A stretch of 61,367 bases of DNA from Candidatus Eisenbacteria bacterium (GTDB taxonomy: Bacteria; Eisenbacteria; RBG-16-71-46; SZUA-252), in contig VBOZ01000028.1 of assembly GCA_005893305.1 (NCBI GenBank), positions 1 through 61,367 on the forward strand, in the 5' to 3' direction. The translations under genes and the position numbers were made by a program. Of this stretch, positions 8,347-17,395 are shown in pieces. The notes beneath the pieces are model-generated. The model did not search any database and was not told the origin of the DNA. It saw only the letters and a program-made list of their open reading frames with translations. Numbering within the stretch: the stretch's first letter is position 1; every line of letters begins with the position of its first letter.

Positions 8347-9470
8347 CGGCGGGAGCCTTTCGCGGCGGCGGCGCCGCGCGCTTCCACGTAGGCCGCGCGC
8401 ATGCTCTCGAGCAGTGCCTCCCGTTTGGGATAGAGCCGGCGGAGCGGACGCGCGGCCCGCTTCGCGAGCGCGTACGCGGTCAGGATCGGGAGGGCGATCG
8501 TGCTGTCGACGTAGGCGACCACGGCGTCCGGGAGCCGCTCCGGATCGATCTTCCCCCAGCTCACGGCCTCACCCGGGGTGGCGCCGGAGAGGCCGCCCGT
8601 GTCGACACGCGCGTCGGTGACTTGAAGGAAATAGTCGTGCCCCTCTTCCTCGATGCCGAGAACCTCCTGAATCTGTGGCTCCGTCTGGAGCGCGAAGTTC
8701 TTCGGCGACCCCCCGCCCAGGATGAGAATCGCGCTCTTGCCCCCACTCTTCTTCGCCCCGTAGACGATCGCGGCGGTCTCGTTCACGTCGCGGAAGATGT
8801 CCCAATGGATCGCGGTCCCGTCCAGCCACAGCTCCGCCGCGTTCATGCCGATCGAGCTGTCGCCCGGCGAGGACGTGTAGACGGGGACGTCGAGCGCGTG
8901 CGCCTGCGCCAGGAGCGACGTTCCGCTCTGGCCCAGCTTCCGCTCGCGCTCGAGGACATACCGGCCCACGCGGTGATGGAATTCCGCGGTGCTCATCGGC
9001 TGCCGGAACTCGGGCGCGCGCATCACCTCGCGGAAGAACGCGTCGGTCGAGAGGAGGACGTCGTAGTCGAAGAAGATGTCGAAGATGCGGACGATTCCCT
9101 GCTCGCGGAGCACCACGTCGTCCACGTTCGACCGGCCCTGGTGCATCGTGAGCCCGATTCCGAAGTGGGTGTCATGGTAGAGATTCGCCCCGGTCGAGAT
9201 GATCCAGTCGACAAAGCCGTTCTGGAGGAGGGGGATCAGGCACGAGCGCCCCAGGCCGGCGGGCGTGAGCGCGCCGCTCAGAGTGAGACCTACCGTCACG
9301 TCGGGCTCCAGCATCTTCTCGACGAAGAGCCGGCACGCCTCCCGGAGCCGCGCCGCGTTGTAGGCCAGGAACGCGCTGTCGACCAGCCGATCGACGGTGA
9401 TGCCCGCGACGATCGGATCGGGCGCGATCTTCGGACCCTTCACTACCTTGGGTTTCTCGGATGCCATCAA
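8343..9470 (-). CDS. deoxyhypusine-synthase-like protein
   Basis: 375 residues that match the deoxyhypusine synthase family over their full length: [12 protein letters not shown], the [10 protein letters not shown] block at about 91-100, GGGSPKNF, and EAVSWGKI at about 301-308. The last contains the lysine (about 307) that forms the covalent butylimine intermediate in eukaryotic DHS. Bacteria have no eIF5A, and bacterial relatives have been tied to polyamine synthesis (for example homospermidine) instead; which product is made here is unknown. A strong Shine-Dalgarno (GGGAGGG) precedes the ATG, inside the SDR gene. It sits between an SDR enzyme and the cytochrome. Confidence 0.92.
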   Translation of the reverse strand: MMASEKPKVVKGPKIAPDPIVAGITVDRLVDSAFLAYNAARLREACRLFVEKMLEPDVTVGLTLSGALTPAGLGRSCLIPLLQNGFVDWIISTGANLYHDTHFGIGLTMHQGRSNVDDVVLREQGIVRIFDIFFDYDVLLSTDAFFREVMRAPEFRQPMSTAEFHHRVGRYVLERERKLGQSGTSLLAQAHALDVPVYTSSPGDSSIGMNAAELWLDGTAIHWDIFRDVNETAAIVYGAKKSGGKSAILILGGGSPKNFALQTEPQIQEVLGIEEEGHDYFLQVTDARVDTGGLSGATPGEAVSWGKIDPERLPDAVVAYVDSTIALPILTAYALAKRAARPLRRLYPKREALLESMRAAYVEARGAAAAKGSRR

Positions 9471-10189
9471 GCCCTCCCGTAGATGGGAATGAGGGCGCCG
9501 CTCACGGATTGCGCGCCCCGGGAAGCGAGATACGAGAGGAGCCCGGCGATCTCGGACGGCTTCACCCAGGTGCTATGGTCGGCTTTCGGCATGCTCGCGC
9601 GGTTCGCCGCGGTATCGATGACGCTCGGGAGAACCGCGTTCGCCGTGACGCCGCTCTCCTTGAGCTCCTTGGAGAGCGTGACCGCCAGGGCGAGAAGGCC
9701 AGCCTTGGCAGCGGCATAGGGGCCGGAGCCGGGGTAGCACTCGATCGCTCCGCGGGAGGAGATGAAGAGGAGCCGCCCGGCGCCCGAGCGCTTGGCGTGG
9801 GGGATCACGTGCTTCGCGGCCAGCATCGCGGTGAGGAGATTCGTGTCGATCATCTGCCGGACCGTCTTCACGTCGACCTGCTCGAGGTCCACGCCTCCCG
9901 CATATCCACCGGCGAGATGAGCCAGGACGCGCAGGCCGCCCAGCGAGTTCACCGCGGCCTCGACGGCGCCGCGCGCCGCGGCCTCGTCGGTGAGATCGGC
10001 TCTGAATCCTTGCAGCTTGCCGGAGCGCGATGCGTCCGCTTCCGCGGCGGCCAGGTCCCGCCACTCCTTCTCGGAGAAGTAGGTCACCGCTACCGCCATC
10101 CCATCCGCGAGAAATCTCGAGACGACCGCGCGCCCGAGCGCTCCGGTGCCTCCCGTGACGAGCGCGGCTTCGACGGTCGGCATCTCCAT
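9467..10189 (-). CDS. short-chain dehydrogenase/reductase
   Basis: 240 residues with a Rossmann fold: TGGTGALG near residue 13, an HLAGGY motif in place of NNAG, serine in FISSRGAI, and the catalytic YAAAKAG. The C-terminus ([11 protein letters not shown]) is that of classical SDRs. The cofactor is probably NAD(P)H; the substrate is not known. It overlaps the deoxyhypusine-synthase-like gene by four bases, so the two may act on related metabolites. An alternative ATG lies two codons in. Confidence 0.88.
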   Translation of the reverse strand: MEMPTVEAALVTGGTGALGRAVVSRFLADGMAVAVTYFSEKEWRDLAAAEADASRSGKLQGFRADLTDEAAARGAVEAAVNSLGGLRVLAHLAGGYAGGVDLEQVDVKTVRQMIDTNLLTAMLAAKHVIPHAKRSGAGRLLFISSRGAIECYPGSGPYAAAKAGLLALAVTLSKELKESGVTANAVLPSVIDTAANRASMPKADHSTWVKPSEIAGLLSYLASRGAQSVSGALIPIYGRA

Positions 10190-10222
10190 CCCTCCCTGAT
10201 TGTCGTCGCGGCCGGATCAGCC

Positions 10223-10999
10223 TCAGCGCGGCTGGAATTTCGGAGTATACCGTGTCGCGTCGGCGACGCGCCAGAGCCCCTCCCGGGCCGCCCAGCCGAT
10301 CCGATTTGCTCCAAGGCGGACCTCGACCTGGCCCCCGCGCACCTCTCCTAAGCGTACGCGCTCCCCCGCCGCGAGCAGCACCGCGGGCCGCGACGGTTCG
10401 TCGGGTCCCCGCTCCACGGAAAGCGTGGGGGCGATCACGACCGCCACGGGGTGGGCCCGCTCCTCCCACGCGGCGTATTGAAGCCAGGTGGAGAGCACGA
10501 TCCCCGCGATCATGGCGCCGTCCCCGATCCAGCGCGCGGAGCGCGGCAGCACCCGAACGGCGCGGGCGATTCCAAAGCAAGCGCCCACCGCGAGGAGTCC
10601 GGCCGCGATCCACCAGCCCTCGTCCGGGGCGATCGGGAACGGCCGGTCCGTGGCGTCGTCGGGGTGCTCGTCGTCTCCCGCGGCATGCGCCGCCGCGGCG
10701 AGAGCGCCCGCTAGATTCGCCCTGACATCGGGGGCCCGTGGCTCGAGACGTGCGGCCGCGAGGAAAAACGTGATGGAAGGTCCGTACGCGCTCCGCTCCA
10801 GAGCGACGGTCCCGGCGTTGTAGAGCGTCGTCGCGTCGGCGACGTCGTGCCCATGGGCCAGCGAATCCGCCGCGACATCGACGGCCGCGACGGCGGGGGC
10901 GGTCGCGCGCGGCGCGGCCGCGACCGATGGGCCGAAACGGAGCGGGACGGCGGCCACCGCCGTGAGAAGCGCCAGCGCCACCATTTCGCGCCGCATCAC
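10223..10999 (-). CDS. BatE-like TPR/SH3 membrane protein
   Basis: 258 residues: signal peptide, one or two TPR-like units (TTLYNAGTVALERSAYGPSI, about 57-110), two membrane helices (about 128-150 and 163-180), and a C-terminal SH3-like domain that includes RVRLGEVRGGQVEVRLG. This is the architecture of BatE, the last member of aerotolerance (Bat) operons. The GTG start overlaps the BatD stop by four bases; a second start codon, ATG, follows immediately. It probably acts at the periplasmic face with BatA-D. Confidence 0.75.
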   Translation of the reverse strand: MMRREMVALALLTAVAAVPLRFGPSVAAAPRATAPAVAAVDVAADSLAHGHDVADATTLYNAGTVALERSAYGPSITFFLAAARLEPRAPDVRANLAGALAAAAHAAGDDEHPDDATDRPFPIAPDEGWWIAAGLLAVGACFGIARAVRVLPRSARWIGDGAMIAGIVLSTWLQYAAWEERAHPVAVVIAPTLSVERGPDEPSRPAVLLAAGERVRLGEVRGGQVEVRLGANRIGWAAREGLWRVADATRYTPKFQPR

Positions 11000-12774
11000 G
11001 TGAGCTCCCTGAGGTAGCGCTTCAGGACGCGCTCCGCCGCTTTGCGCTCCGGAATTCCCTTGGCCGCGCGCGTGCCGGAGGGTGCGAAGGCAAGGCGATC
11101 GAGCGAATCGAGCACCTCCTCGACTTCCTTCCGGTCATCGTCGCTGGCCCCGGCGGCGCGCGCCCGATTCAGCGCTTCCCGGGCCGGGAGCCCCTCCACG
11201 TCGAGGTCGTATCGGAGGCCCACGGCGTGTCGGACCATGGCGCCCATCCGGGTCGCGGCCGCGGCGCTGTCGGCCGGCGCGGCCCCGATCGCGTGAAGCC
11301 GGGCAAGGACCGATTCGAGGGCCACGGCCCGGCGCCGGCGCGGATCGCGCTCGGCCCGCCGGCGGAGCCTCGCGCCGATGAGCGCGGCACCGTATCCGAG
11401 GAGGGACGCCATCGCGAGGGCCCGGCTGCCTGGCGGGGCTTCCAGCGTCAGGCGTCCGCGGCGGCCCGGCTTCGCGCGGAGCGCGGCGACCGGTCCGATG
11501 GGACGCAATGCCCGCCCTGAATCGGCCCCCGCTCCGGGAGGCTCCACCAGGATCCGGATCGAATCCGAGATCTGCGTTCGGTAACGGTTCGCCCCAGGAT
11601 CGAACCAGGTGTAGCGGACGGGGAGAACCGCCATCCGACCCGTCGTCTCCGCGATGAAGGTCACGTCCCGACGCCTCTCCCCGCGCAAGCGCTCCCCCGC
11701 CCGGTCGATCGACGTGATCACCCCGCCGGCGTAGCTGCGCGCCGGGACCGACGTGTTGACGTCCGGATCTCCCGCGGAGGCCACGTTTCCCACCCCCCGC
11801 ACGGTCGTCGTCACCGTCACGGGCTCCCCCGCGTGGAGGGAGGCGCGGTCGACATGCACGTCCATCGAGTAGTCACCCACGGCCCCCTTGAAGCTCGACG
11901 GCGCGCCCGGCGGGAGCGGCATTACCTCGACCGGAACGGCTCCCGTCTCGAGCGTGACGTCCTCGACCTGCTCCTCCGGCATGCCGAGCATCGACCATGG
12001 ATCGGGCTGCGCGATTCGCCGGATCACCCTCAGATGGACGCGGCCCGGGCCGATCCTCAACCGGCCCGTTCTCGTCGGGAAATAGGTCACCCGGAGCTCG
12101 CTGGCGTCGTATGGGACTCCGTTGATCGCGACGCGCCCGGTGCGCGGCGGTCCCATCACCTCCGACCAGAACCCGATCGCGTCCGGCGGATCCCACGACT
12201 GCACCCCTTCGATCTGCACCCTGGAGTAGAGCGTGAAGTGGGCGATGATGCCCTCGTTCCAGTACGCCCGGCTCTTGTCGAGAACCACGCGCGCGAAGAG
12301 CTCGGATGTCCCGCCCCGCGCCGGCGGCAGGGTCTTCCCCACGTGGAGCGTGAGCGGCATCGATCGCGCGGCGGCATCGCCCGACTTGACCCTCACCTCG
12401 GGGATCGTCACGTCGCCGACATCGGACGGATGAAGACGAAAGGCGACCGTCAACGTCCGCGTCACGCGGCCGTTGATCCAGGAGAACCCCTGCGATTCCC
12501 CGGCCCGTTCCACCGTGACTCCTGCTATCGGGGGCAGCGTGACCGGCGGAACGTCCACTCCCTCCGCCGTCACCGTGAGCGTGAGGGTGGCCGCTTCCCC
12601 GACAGCGATCTGGCGTCGATCGAGCTCGGCCTGAATGTCGAGGCGCCCGGCCGGCTCCGCGGCGCCGGGGCCGAGAACGAGCAGGACTGCCGCCAGGAGC
12701 CAGGCGAACGCGCGCGCCCCATGTCGACGGTCACCAATCACGCTGGCCTTCGGCTTTCTCTTCTCCGCGCTCAT
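10996..12774 (-). CDS. batD: BatD-like oxygen-tolerance protein
   Basis: 592 residues from the ATG at 12774. A signal sequence (AFAWLLAAVLLVLGPGAAEP) is followed by repeated immunoglobulin-like domains (RQIAVGEAATLTLTVTAEGV, VDRASLHAGEPVTVTTTVRG), a membrane helix near SRALAMASLLGYGAALIGA and a cytoplasmic helical tail, matching BatD. The frame is open further upstream but overlaps the TPR gene there. A GTG at 12741 with GAAGG ahead of it and only 11 bases of overlap is an equally good start. BatD proteins are periplasmic partners of the VWA proteins BatA and BatB. Confidence 0.82.
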   Translation of the reverse strand: MSAEKRKPKASVIGDRRHGARAFAWLLAAVLLVLGPGAAEPAGRLDIQAELDRRQIAVGEAATLTLTVTAEGVDVPPVTLPPIAGVTVERAGESQGFSWINGRVTRTLTVAFRLHPSDVGDVTIPEVRVKSGDAAARSMPLTLHVGKTLPPARGGTSELFARVVLDKSRAYWNEGIIAHFTLYSRVQIEGVQSWDPPDAIGFWSEVMGPPRTGRVAINGVPYDASELRVTYFPTRTGRLRIGPGRVHLRVIRRIAQPDPWSMLGMPEEQVEDVTLETGAVPVEVMPLPPGAPSSFKGAVGDYSMDVHVDRASLHAGEPVTVTTTVRGVGNVASAGDPDVNTSVPARSYAGGVITSIDRAGERLRGERRRDVTFIAETTGRMAVLPVRYTWFDPGANRYRTQISDSIRILVEPPGAGADSGRALRPIGPVAALRAKPGRRGRLTLEAPPGSRALAMASLLGYGAALIGARLRRRAERDPRRRRAVALESVLARLHAIGAAPADSAAAATRMGAMVRHAVGLRYDLDVEGLPAREALNRARAAGASDDDRKEVEEVLDSLDRLAFAPSGTRAAKGIPERKAAERVLKRYLRELT

Positions 12775-13450
12775 CCCGCATCTTCGACGCGCGGCGCTCC
12801 GATTCGAGCGCGTCGAGCCAGTGCTCGGCGTCCGCGCGGCCGGGAATCGCGTTGCCGAGCTGCGGCGCGCGGCCCTGGTCGGTCCTCTGGGGCGCTCCGC
12901 CCTGCTGTTGCGGCTGGGGCGGGATGCCTTGTTGATTCGTTCCGCCTCCTGGTTCGGGGTTTCCCTTCCCCTCCGATTGCGGTCCCTTGCCACCGCCCCC
13001 GCCCTGCCGCCTCTGCTTCTCGCTCCTCGCCCGGCGGAGCGCCTCCTCTAGATTTTTCTTCGCGTCCACGCGGGTCGGGTCGAACCGAAGCGATTGGCGA
13101 TACTGGCGAACCGCGCCGCCGAAATCGTCCCCGCGCATCGCCTCATTGCCCATGTTGAACGCGGCTGCCGATCGGGCGCGATCGCCCTCGAGCGAGGGAG
13201 TGCCGGCGGCGTCACGATAGGCCGCGAGTGCCGAGTCGGAGAGCCCGAGGCCCCGGTACGCGAGCCCCTCGTCGTACCGGACCGCCGCGGAGCGGGGCAG
13301 CTCCGTTTTCCCCTTCCGAAGTGCCTCGATCGCCTCGCGGTGGTTTCCCTTCTTCAGCTCGCGGACGCCGCGCGCCGCGGCGCCGCCCCATTCGTAGATG
13401 GCGCCGGTCCCCACGGCCCAGAGGACGAGAAGCGCCGCGAGCCGCCTCAT
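12731..13450 (-). CDS. BatC-like TPR protein
   Basis: 239 residues: a short N-terminal hydrophobic segment (LAALLVLWAVGTGAIYEWG), about three TPR units (GNHREAIEALRKGKTELPRS through RFDPTRVDAKKNLEEALRRA), then a Gly/Gln/Pro-rich disordered stretch and a charged C-terminus. In Bat operons such TPR proteins often sit next to, or are fused with, BatB. The ATG overlaps the BatB-like stop by four bases. The C-terminal 44 bases overlap the longest BatD frame. Confidence 0.78.
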   Translation of the reverse strand: MRRLAALLVLWAVGTGAIYEWGGAAARGVRELKKGNHREAIEALRKGKTELPRSAAVRYDEGLAYRGLGLSDSALAAYRDAAGTPSLEGDRARSAAAFNMGNEAMRGDDFGGAVRQYRQSLRFDPTRVDAKKNLEEALRRARSEKQRRQGGGGGKGPQSEGKGNPEPGGGTNQQGIPPQPQQQGGAPQRTDQGRAPQLGNAIPGRADAEHWLDALESERRASKMRDERGEEKAEGQRDW

Positions 13451-14448
13451 GATCTTCTCCGGCGCGGCACCGCCCGCTCGGCGAGCAGCAGAAGCCCCGC
13501 CGCGGCCGCGAACCAGGGGAACCGCTCGTCGTACGCGCGGATGCTCCGTCCCCGCACCTCTTGTCCGCCGCCCGAGCGAATCGCGTCCGCGAGACGGAGC
13601 GCGGCGGCGCCGCTCCCGTCGCCGCGCTCGTACCTTCCTCCGGCGCGCTGCGCGAGGCCGCGAAGCAGCTGCTCGTTGAGGCGGGTCACCACCGGCTTGC
13701 CGTCCGGCTCGCGCCGCTGCCCCACCACGGCGCCGGTCGAATCGACGACGGGGATCAGGTCGCCCTGCGGCGTGCCGATCCCGATCGCGAACAGCCTCGC
13801 GCCCGCCTGGCGCACGGCGCCCACGCTGGCCTCCGGATTTCCGGACAGATTCTCCCCGTCGCTCACGAGCACGACCGCGCGCGGCCTTTGGCCCGGCCTT
13901 CGGAGCAGCCTCGCCGCCAGGGAGACCCCCGCTCCGATGTCGCTTCCCTGCGGGGACAGGTCCGACGGTCGCGCGGTCTCGACCATCGATACGAGTCCTT
14001 CGAGATCGGTCGAGAGCGGGCTCACGACGCGCGCCTCCCCCGCGAACGCGACGAGGCCCATCGAGGATCCTTCGAGCGACTCCAAGAGCGTCGCGATCTC
14101 GCGGGCGGCGGCGCGCAGCCGGTCCGGCCGGACGTCGCGGGCCTCCATGCTGTGCGAGAGATCGAGGGCGACCATGACGTCCGCTCCTCGAGCGGCGGTT
14201 TCGACTAGTCGAAATCCGGCGAGCGGCCGCGCGAGCCCGGCGACCGCGAACAGGAAGGCTATGAGAAGAAGTCCCATCCGCGCCGCGCGCGCGACACGGC
14301 CCGCTTCTCCCGTGAGCCGGCGGAGCGCGGCCGGATCCCCGAGGGTCGACTCGAGTCGCGCCCGTTGACGGACGGTCCAGACCGCGAGCAGGAAAAGCGC
14401 CGGCACAAGCCACAGGAGATTCAACCGCTCCGGCTCCGCCCACTTCAT
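13447..14448 (-). CDS. BatB-like VWA-domain membrane protein
   Basis: 333 residues. Two N-terminal membrane helices precede a von Willebrand factor A domain (about 90-260) with an intact metal-ion-dependent adhesion site (DLSHSM, then VLVSDGENLSG), and a last helix lies near PWFAAAAGLLLL. BatA and BatB are paired inner-membrane proteins whose VWA domains face the periplasm. It starts 24 bases after the BatA stop and overlaps the TPR gene by four bases. Confidence 0.87.
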   Translation of the reverse strand: MKWAEPERLNLLWLVPALFLLAVWTVRQRARLESTLGDPAALRRLTGEAGRVARAARMGLLLIAFLFAVAGLARPLAGFRLVETAARGADVMVALDLSHSMEARDVRPDRLRAAAREIATLLESLEGSSMGLVAFAGEARVVSPLSTDLEGLVSMVETARPSDLSPQGSDIGAGVSLAARLLRRPGQRPRAVVLVSDGENLSGNPEASVGAVRQAGARLFAIGIGTPQGDLIPVVDSTGAVVGQRREPDGKPVVTRLNEQLLRGLAQRAGGRYERGDGSGAAALRLADAIRSGGGQEVRGRSIRAYDERFPWFAAAAGLLLLAERAVPRRRRS

Positions 14449-14472
14449 CGCGTCGCTCTTCTCCTCTCTTCC

Positions 14473-15459
14473 CTACGGATAACGGCGCACGAAGGTCGCG
14501 CCGAGCAACAGGCTCAGGGCCATGAGGATCGCCCCCGTGGCGAGGAGTCCGGGGCCCATCTCGGCCCACTGAGTGTACGAACGCATTTCCACTTGAGAGG
14601 GTTCCATCGTGTCGATGTCCCGAAAGACCTGGGACAGAAGCTCGGCGTTGGTCGCGCGGAAGTACCGCCCGTGGGTGATGTCCGCCACCGACCGAAGCGA
14701 TGCCTCGTCGATCTCGGACCGGACCCAGACGTAGTGGCGTCCCAGCATCGGGTCATCGATCGGATAGGGAGCCTGCCCCAACGTCCCCGCGCCGACCGTG
14801 TAGATCCGGACCCCGACCGCGGCGGCGAGCCTGGCTGCGGTGACCGGATCCACCGCGCCCGCGTTGTTGATGCCGTCGGTGAGAAGGATCAGCACCTTGC
14901 TCTTCCCTTTCGCCTGGCGGAGCCGTTGCGCTCCCTGGGCGATCGCGGCGCCCACGGCGGTGCCGTCCGTAAGCATGCCGAAGTCGATCCCGTCGATCAG
15001 GGCAGCGAGGCCGTCGTAATCGAGCGTGAGCGGCGAGACGAGCTCGCTCCGCCCGGCGAAGGCGATCAGCCCGATCCGGTCCTGGGCCCGGCCGCGCAGG
15101 AACTCCTTCGCCACCGACTTCGCGACGAAGAGCCGGTTCTGGGGTCGGAAATCTTCGCAACGCATGCTCCCCGAGACGTCGATCGCGATCACGATGTCGA
15201 TTCCCTGGCTCACGATCTCCCTGGTCTCGTGTCCCGCCTGCGGGCGCGCGGCCGCGATCAGGAAGAGAAATGTGGCGAGAGGAAGAAGCCACCCGGCCAC
15301 GCGCGCCAGATGGACACGCGTCCCGCCTGGCCGGGGGAGCGCCCGGAGCGCCGGAACCGGAAGCTCGGGTGTCTTCCATCCCGGGCGCCGAACCAAGTAG
15401 AGCGCCACGAGGGCCCACGGCAGCAACATCAGTAGAGCCCAAGGCTCTCCGAATCGCAT
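14473..15459 (-). CDS. batA: BatA-like VWA-domain membrane protein
   Basis: 328 residues with the standard BatA layout: two N-terminal helices (residues 8-26 and 55-72), a VWA domain with MIDAS residues in DVSGSM and ILLTDGINNAG, and a C-terminal helix (GLLATGAILMALSLLLGAT). It is closer to family consensus than the next VWA gene. Lies two bases after its upstream neighbour. The MoxR ATPase encoded upstream is the usual chaperone-like partner for such VWA proteins. Confidence 0.9.
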   Translation of the reverse strand: MRFGEPWALLMLLPWALVALYLVRRPGWKTPELPVPALRALPRPGGTRVHLARVAGWLLPLATFLFLIAAARPQAGHETREIVSQGIDIVIAIDVSGSMRCEDFRPQNRLFVAKSVAKEFLRGRAQDRIGLIAFAGRSELVSPLTLDYDGLAALIDGIDFGMLTDGTAVGAAIAQGAQRLRQAKGKSKVLILLTDGINNAGAVDPVTAARLAAAVGVRIYTVGAGTLGQAPYPIDDPMLGRHYVWVRSEIDEASLRSVADITHGRYFRATNAELLSQVFRDIDTMEPSQVEMRSYTQWAEMGPGLLATGAILMALSLLLGATFVRRYP

Positions 15460-15461
15460 GG

Positions 15462-16511
15462 CTAGCCCTTCGCCCTAGGCGGCGCGGGGGCCGGGGGCGG
15501 CGTGGAGCCCGGCGCCGGCCCCTCGACCCGCGGGTGAAGCCGTCCCGAGAGCGCCGCGGCACCGTCGAGCGCCTCGCGCGCCTCGACCAGAGGGTCCTCA
15601 TGCCGCGCGAATTTCGCGAGATCGCTCCGTCGGAGCATCGCCCCGATCGCGCCGACCGCGTCGGCGTCGAAGCCCCGCGTGCTGAGCTCCCGCTCGAGCT
15701 CCCCGGTGGTTCGGTCGAGCGCGGGGACGCCGGTCACCGCGGTCACGTAGACGCGAATCGCGAGAGAGAGGCCCTCGTAGAACTCATCCCGCGCGAGCGA
15801 GCCGATCTCGGCGCGGAGGCTCTCGATCGACTTCAAGAACGTCACCTCGGGCGGCTGCGGCGCATCCTCGACGCGCGCGGCGACCCGGGAGCGGCGCCGC
15901 GCCCGCCGGTATAGCCACAGCGCGACCAGGATCGCCGCGATCGCGAGCAGCGCGCCCGCGATCGCCACCGCGTAGTCGGCCGGACGAAGCTCGGTCGGGA
16001 GCGGCCCTCGATCCGGCTCGACCGACCCGGTGATCGCGGCCGTGAGCGAGTCGACGTAGAGCGTGTCGGGCGGAAAGTCCAGCGTGTCGACGGTGCCCGC
16101 GACGGTCGCCGTGATCCAAGCGATCGGAAGCGGCATTCGGCCGATGTCGTATCCGCGCACCTCGAGCGCGGTCGACCACCGCGCGCCGCTCTCCCGGCGT
16201 GACGCGGAAGGCGGCTCGAGCGGCACGATCTCGAGCGAGGAGTCGGCTGGGCCGTGGGAGAAGGCCCCGGGTTGGGCCTCCGCGCCGGAGAGCTCGGCGG
16301 TGAGCCGCCAGACCGCGCGGTCGCCGAGCGTGACCCGTGCGGGCGAGATCTGGCTCCGCAGCCGGTAGTGGAGCGAGCCCAGGGATCCCGACCGCTCCAC
16401 GGCGGGGCCGCGGGTGGTCTCGGCTCGACCCGCGCAGCCGCCGACGAATACGACCGCGGCCAGGAGGGCGGCGGCCGCCAAGACCGAGAGTGAACGAGAG
16501 CCCCAACGCAT
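15462..16511 (-). CDS. Bat-operon membrane protein, possible lipoprotein
   Basis: 349 residues. The N-terminus has a hydrophobic segment ending VGGCAGR, which resembles a lipobox. A beta-rich region with SPARVTLGDRAVWRLTAELSG follows, then a membrane helix (about 188-207, AVAIAGALLAIAAILVALWL), then a cytoplasmic helical domain and a Pro/Ala-rich tail. I do not recognise a named family with certainty; position and layout match the DUF4381/BatD-like accessory proteins often found between DUF58 and BatA genes. Confidence 0.72.
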   Translation of the reverse strand: MRWGSRSLSVLAAAALLAAVVFVGGCAGRAETTRGPAVERSGSLGSLHYRLRSQISPARVTLGDRAVWRLTAELSGAEAQPGAFSHGPADSSLEIVPLEPPSASRRESGARWSTALEVRGYDIGRMPLPIAWITATVAGTVDTLDFPPDTLYVDSLTAAITGSVEPDRGPLPTELRPADYAVAIAGALLAIAAILVALWLYRRARRRSRVAARVEDAPQPPEVTFLKSIESLRAEIGSLARDEFYEGLSLAIRVYVTAVTGVPALDRTTGELERELSTRGFDADAVGAIGAMLRRSDLAKFARHEDPLVEAREALDGAAALSGRLHPRVEGPAPGSTPPPAPAPPRAKG

Positions 16512-16519
16512 GGAGAGCG

Positions 16520-17395
16520 TCAGTGCCGGTGAGCGCGCGCCTCGAAGTGACGGATGAGGGCGGGCGCGGCCGGCGCCTCCGTCGAGAGGGCGATCCGCCC
16601 CGCGCGTCCGCGGAGGAGCAGGTCAGTGAGGGCTCGGGCCCGGCGGGCCTGCGACGCCCGCCACTCCGAGCGCGGGCGGCGGGCTCCCAGATCGAGCCAC
16701 GCGGTGCGGCCGGACTCGAGGTCGCGGGTCAGGACGAGCCCCGCGAGCGGGGGCTCTGTCTCGAACGGATCCGACACTTCCAGGCTCACGAGCTCGTGGC
16801 GGCGGGCGAGATACCGAAGCTGCCGGTCGAAGTTCTCCGCCATCCAGTCGGAGACCACGAAGAGGATCGCGCGGCGGCGCAGCACCCGCGCGAGGAAGGC
16901 GAGCGCTCCCGCCAGGTCGGTGCCCCGGCCCTCCGGCTCGAACGCGACCATTTCGCGGACCAAGCGGAGCGCCCGGGCGCGGCTCTTCGAAGGAGGCAGG
17001 TAGAGCTCCACCCGATCGGTGAACAAGAGTAGCCCCACGCGATCGCGGTTTCGCGCCGCGGCCAGCGCCACCAGCGCGCCGGCCTCCGCGGCCGCCTCCC
17101 GCTTGATCCGGGCGCGGCTTCCGAACATGAGCGACCCCGAGAGATCGATCGCGACGATCACGGTCAGCTCGCGCTCCTCGTGGAACCGCTTGATGAACGG
17201 CTTCCCGGCGCGCGCCGTCACGTTCCAATCGATGGCGCGGACATCGTCGCCGGGGACGTACTCGCGCACCTCGGCGAACTCCAGCCCGGTCCCGCGGAAC
17301 GCGCTCCGGTAGGCCCCCGAGAACACCGCCTCCACGGCCCTGCGGCTTCGGATCGTGAGCCGGCGAACCTGCGCCAGGAGCTCGGGGGTGATCAC
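16520..17395 (-). CDS. DUF58 protein of the MoxR/Bat operon
   Basis: 291 residues, DUF58 family. The marker block FAEVREYVPGDDVRAIDWNV lies near residues 40-60, followed by a degenerate VWA-like fold with DLSGS and a final DxE-type segment. DUF58 proteins travel with MoxR ATPases and VWA proteins and are thought to be part of the same assembly; no enzymatic activity is established. The GTG start overlaps the MoxR stop by four bases. Confidence 0.92.
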   Translation of the reverse strand: MITPELLAQVRRLTIRSRRAVEAVFSGAYRSAFRGTGLEFAEVREYVPGDDVRAIDWNVTARAGKPFIKRFHEERELTVIVAIDLSGSLMFGSRARIKREAAAEAGALVALAAARNRDRVGLLLFTDRVELYLPPSKSRARALRLVREMVAFEPEGRGTDLAGALAFLARVLRRRAILFVVSDWMAENFDRQLRYLARRHELVSLEVSDPFETEPPLAGLVLTRDLESGRTAWLDLGARRPRSEWRASQARRARALTDLLLRGRAGRIALSTEAPAAPALIRHFEARAHRH

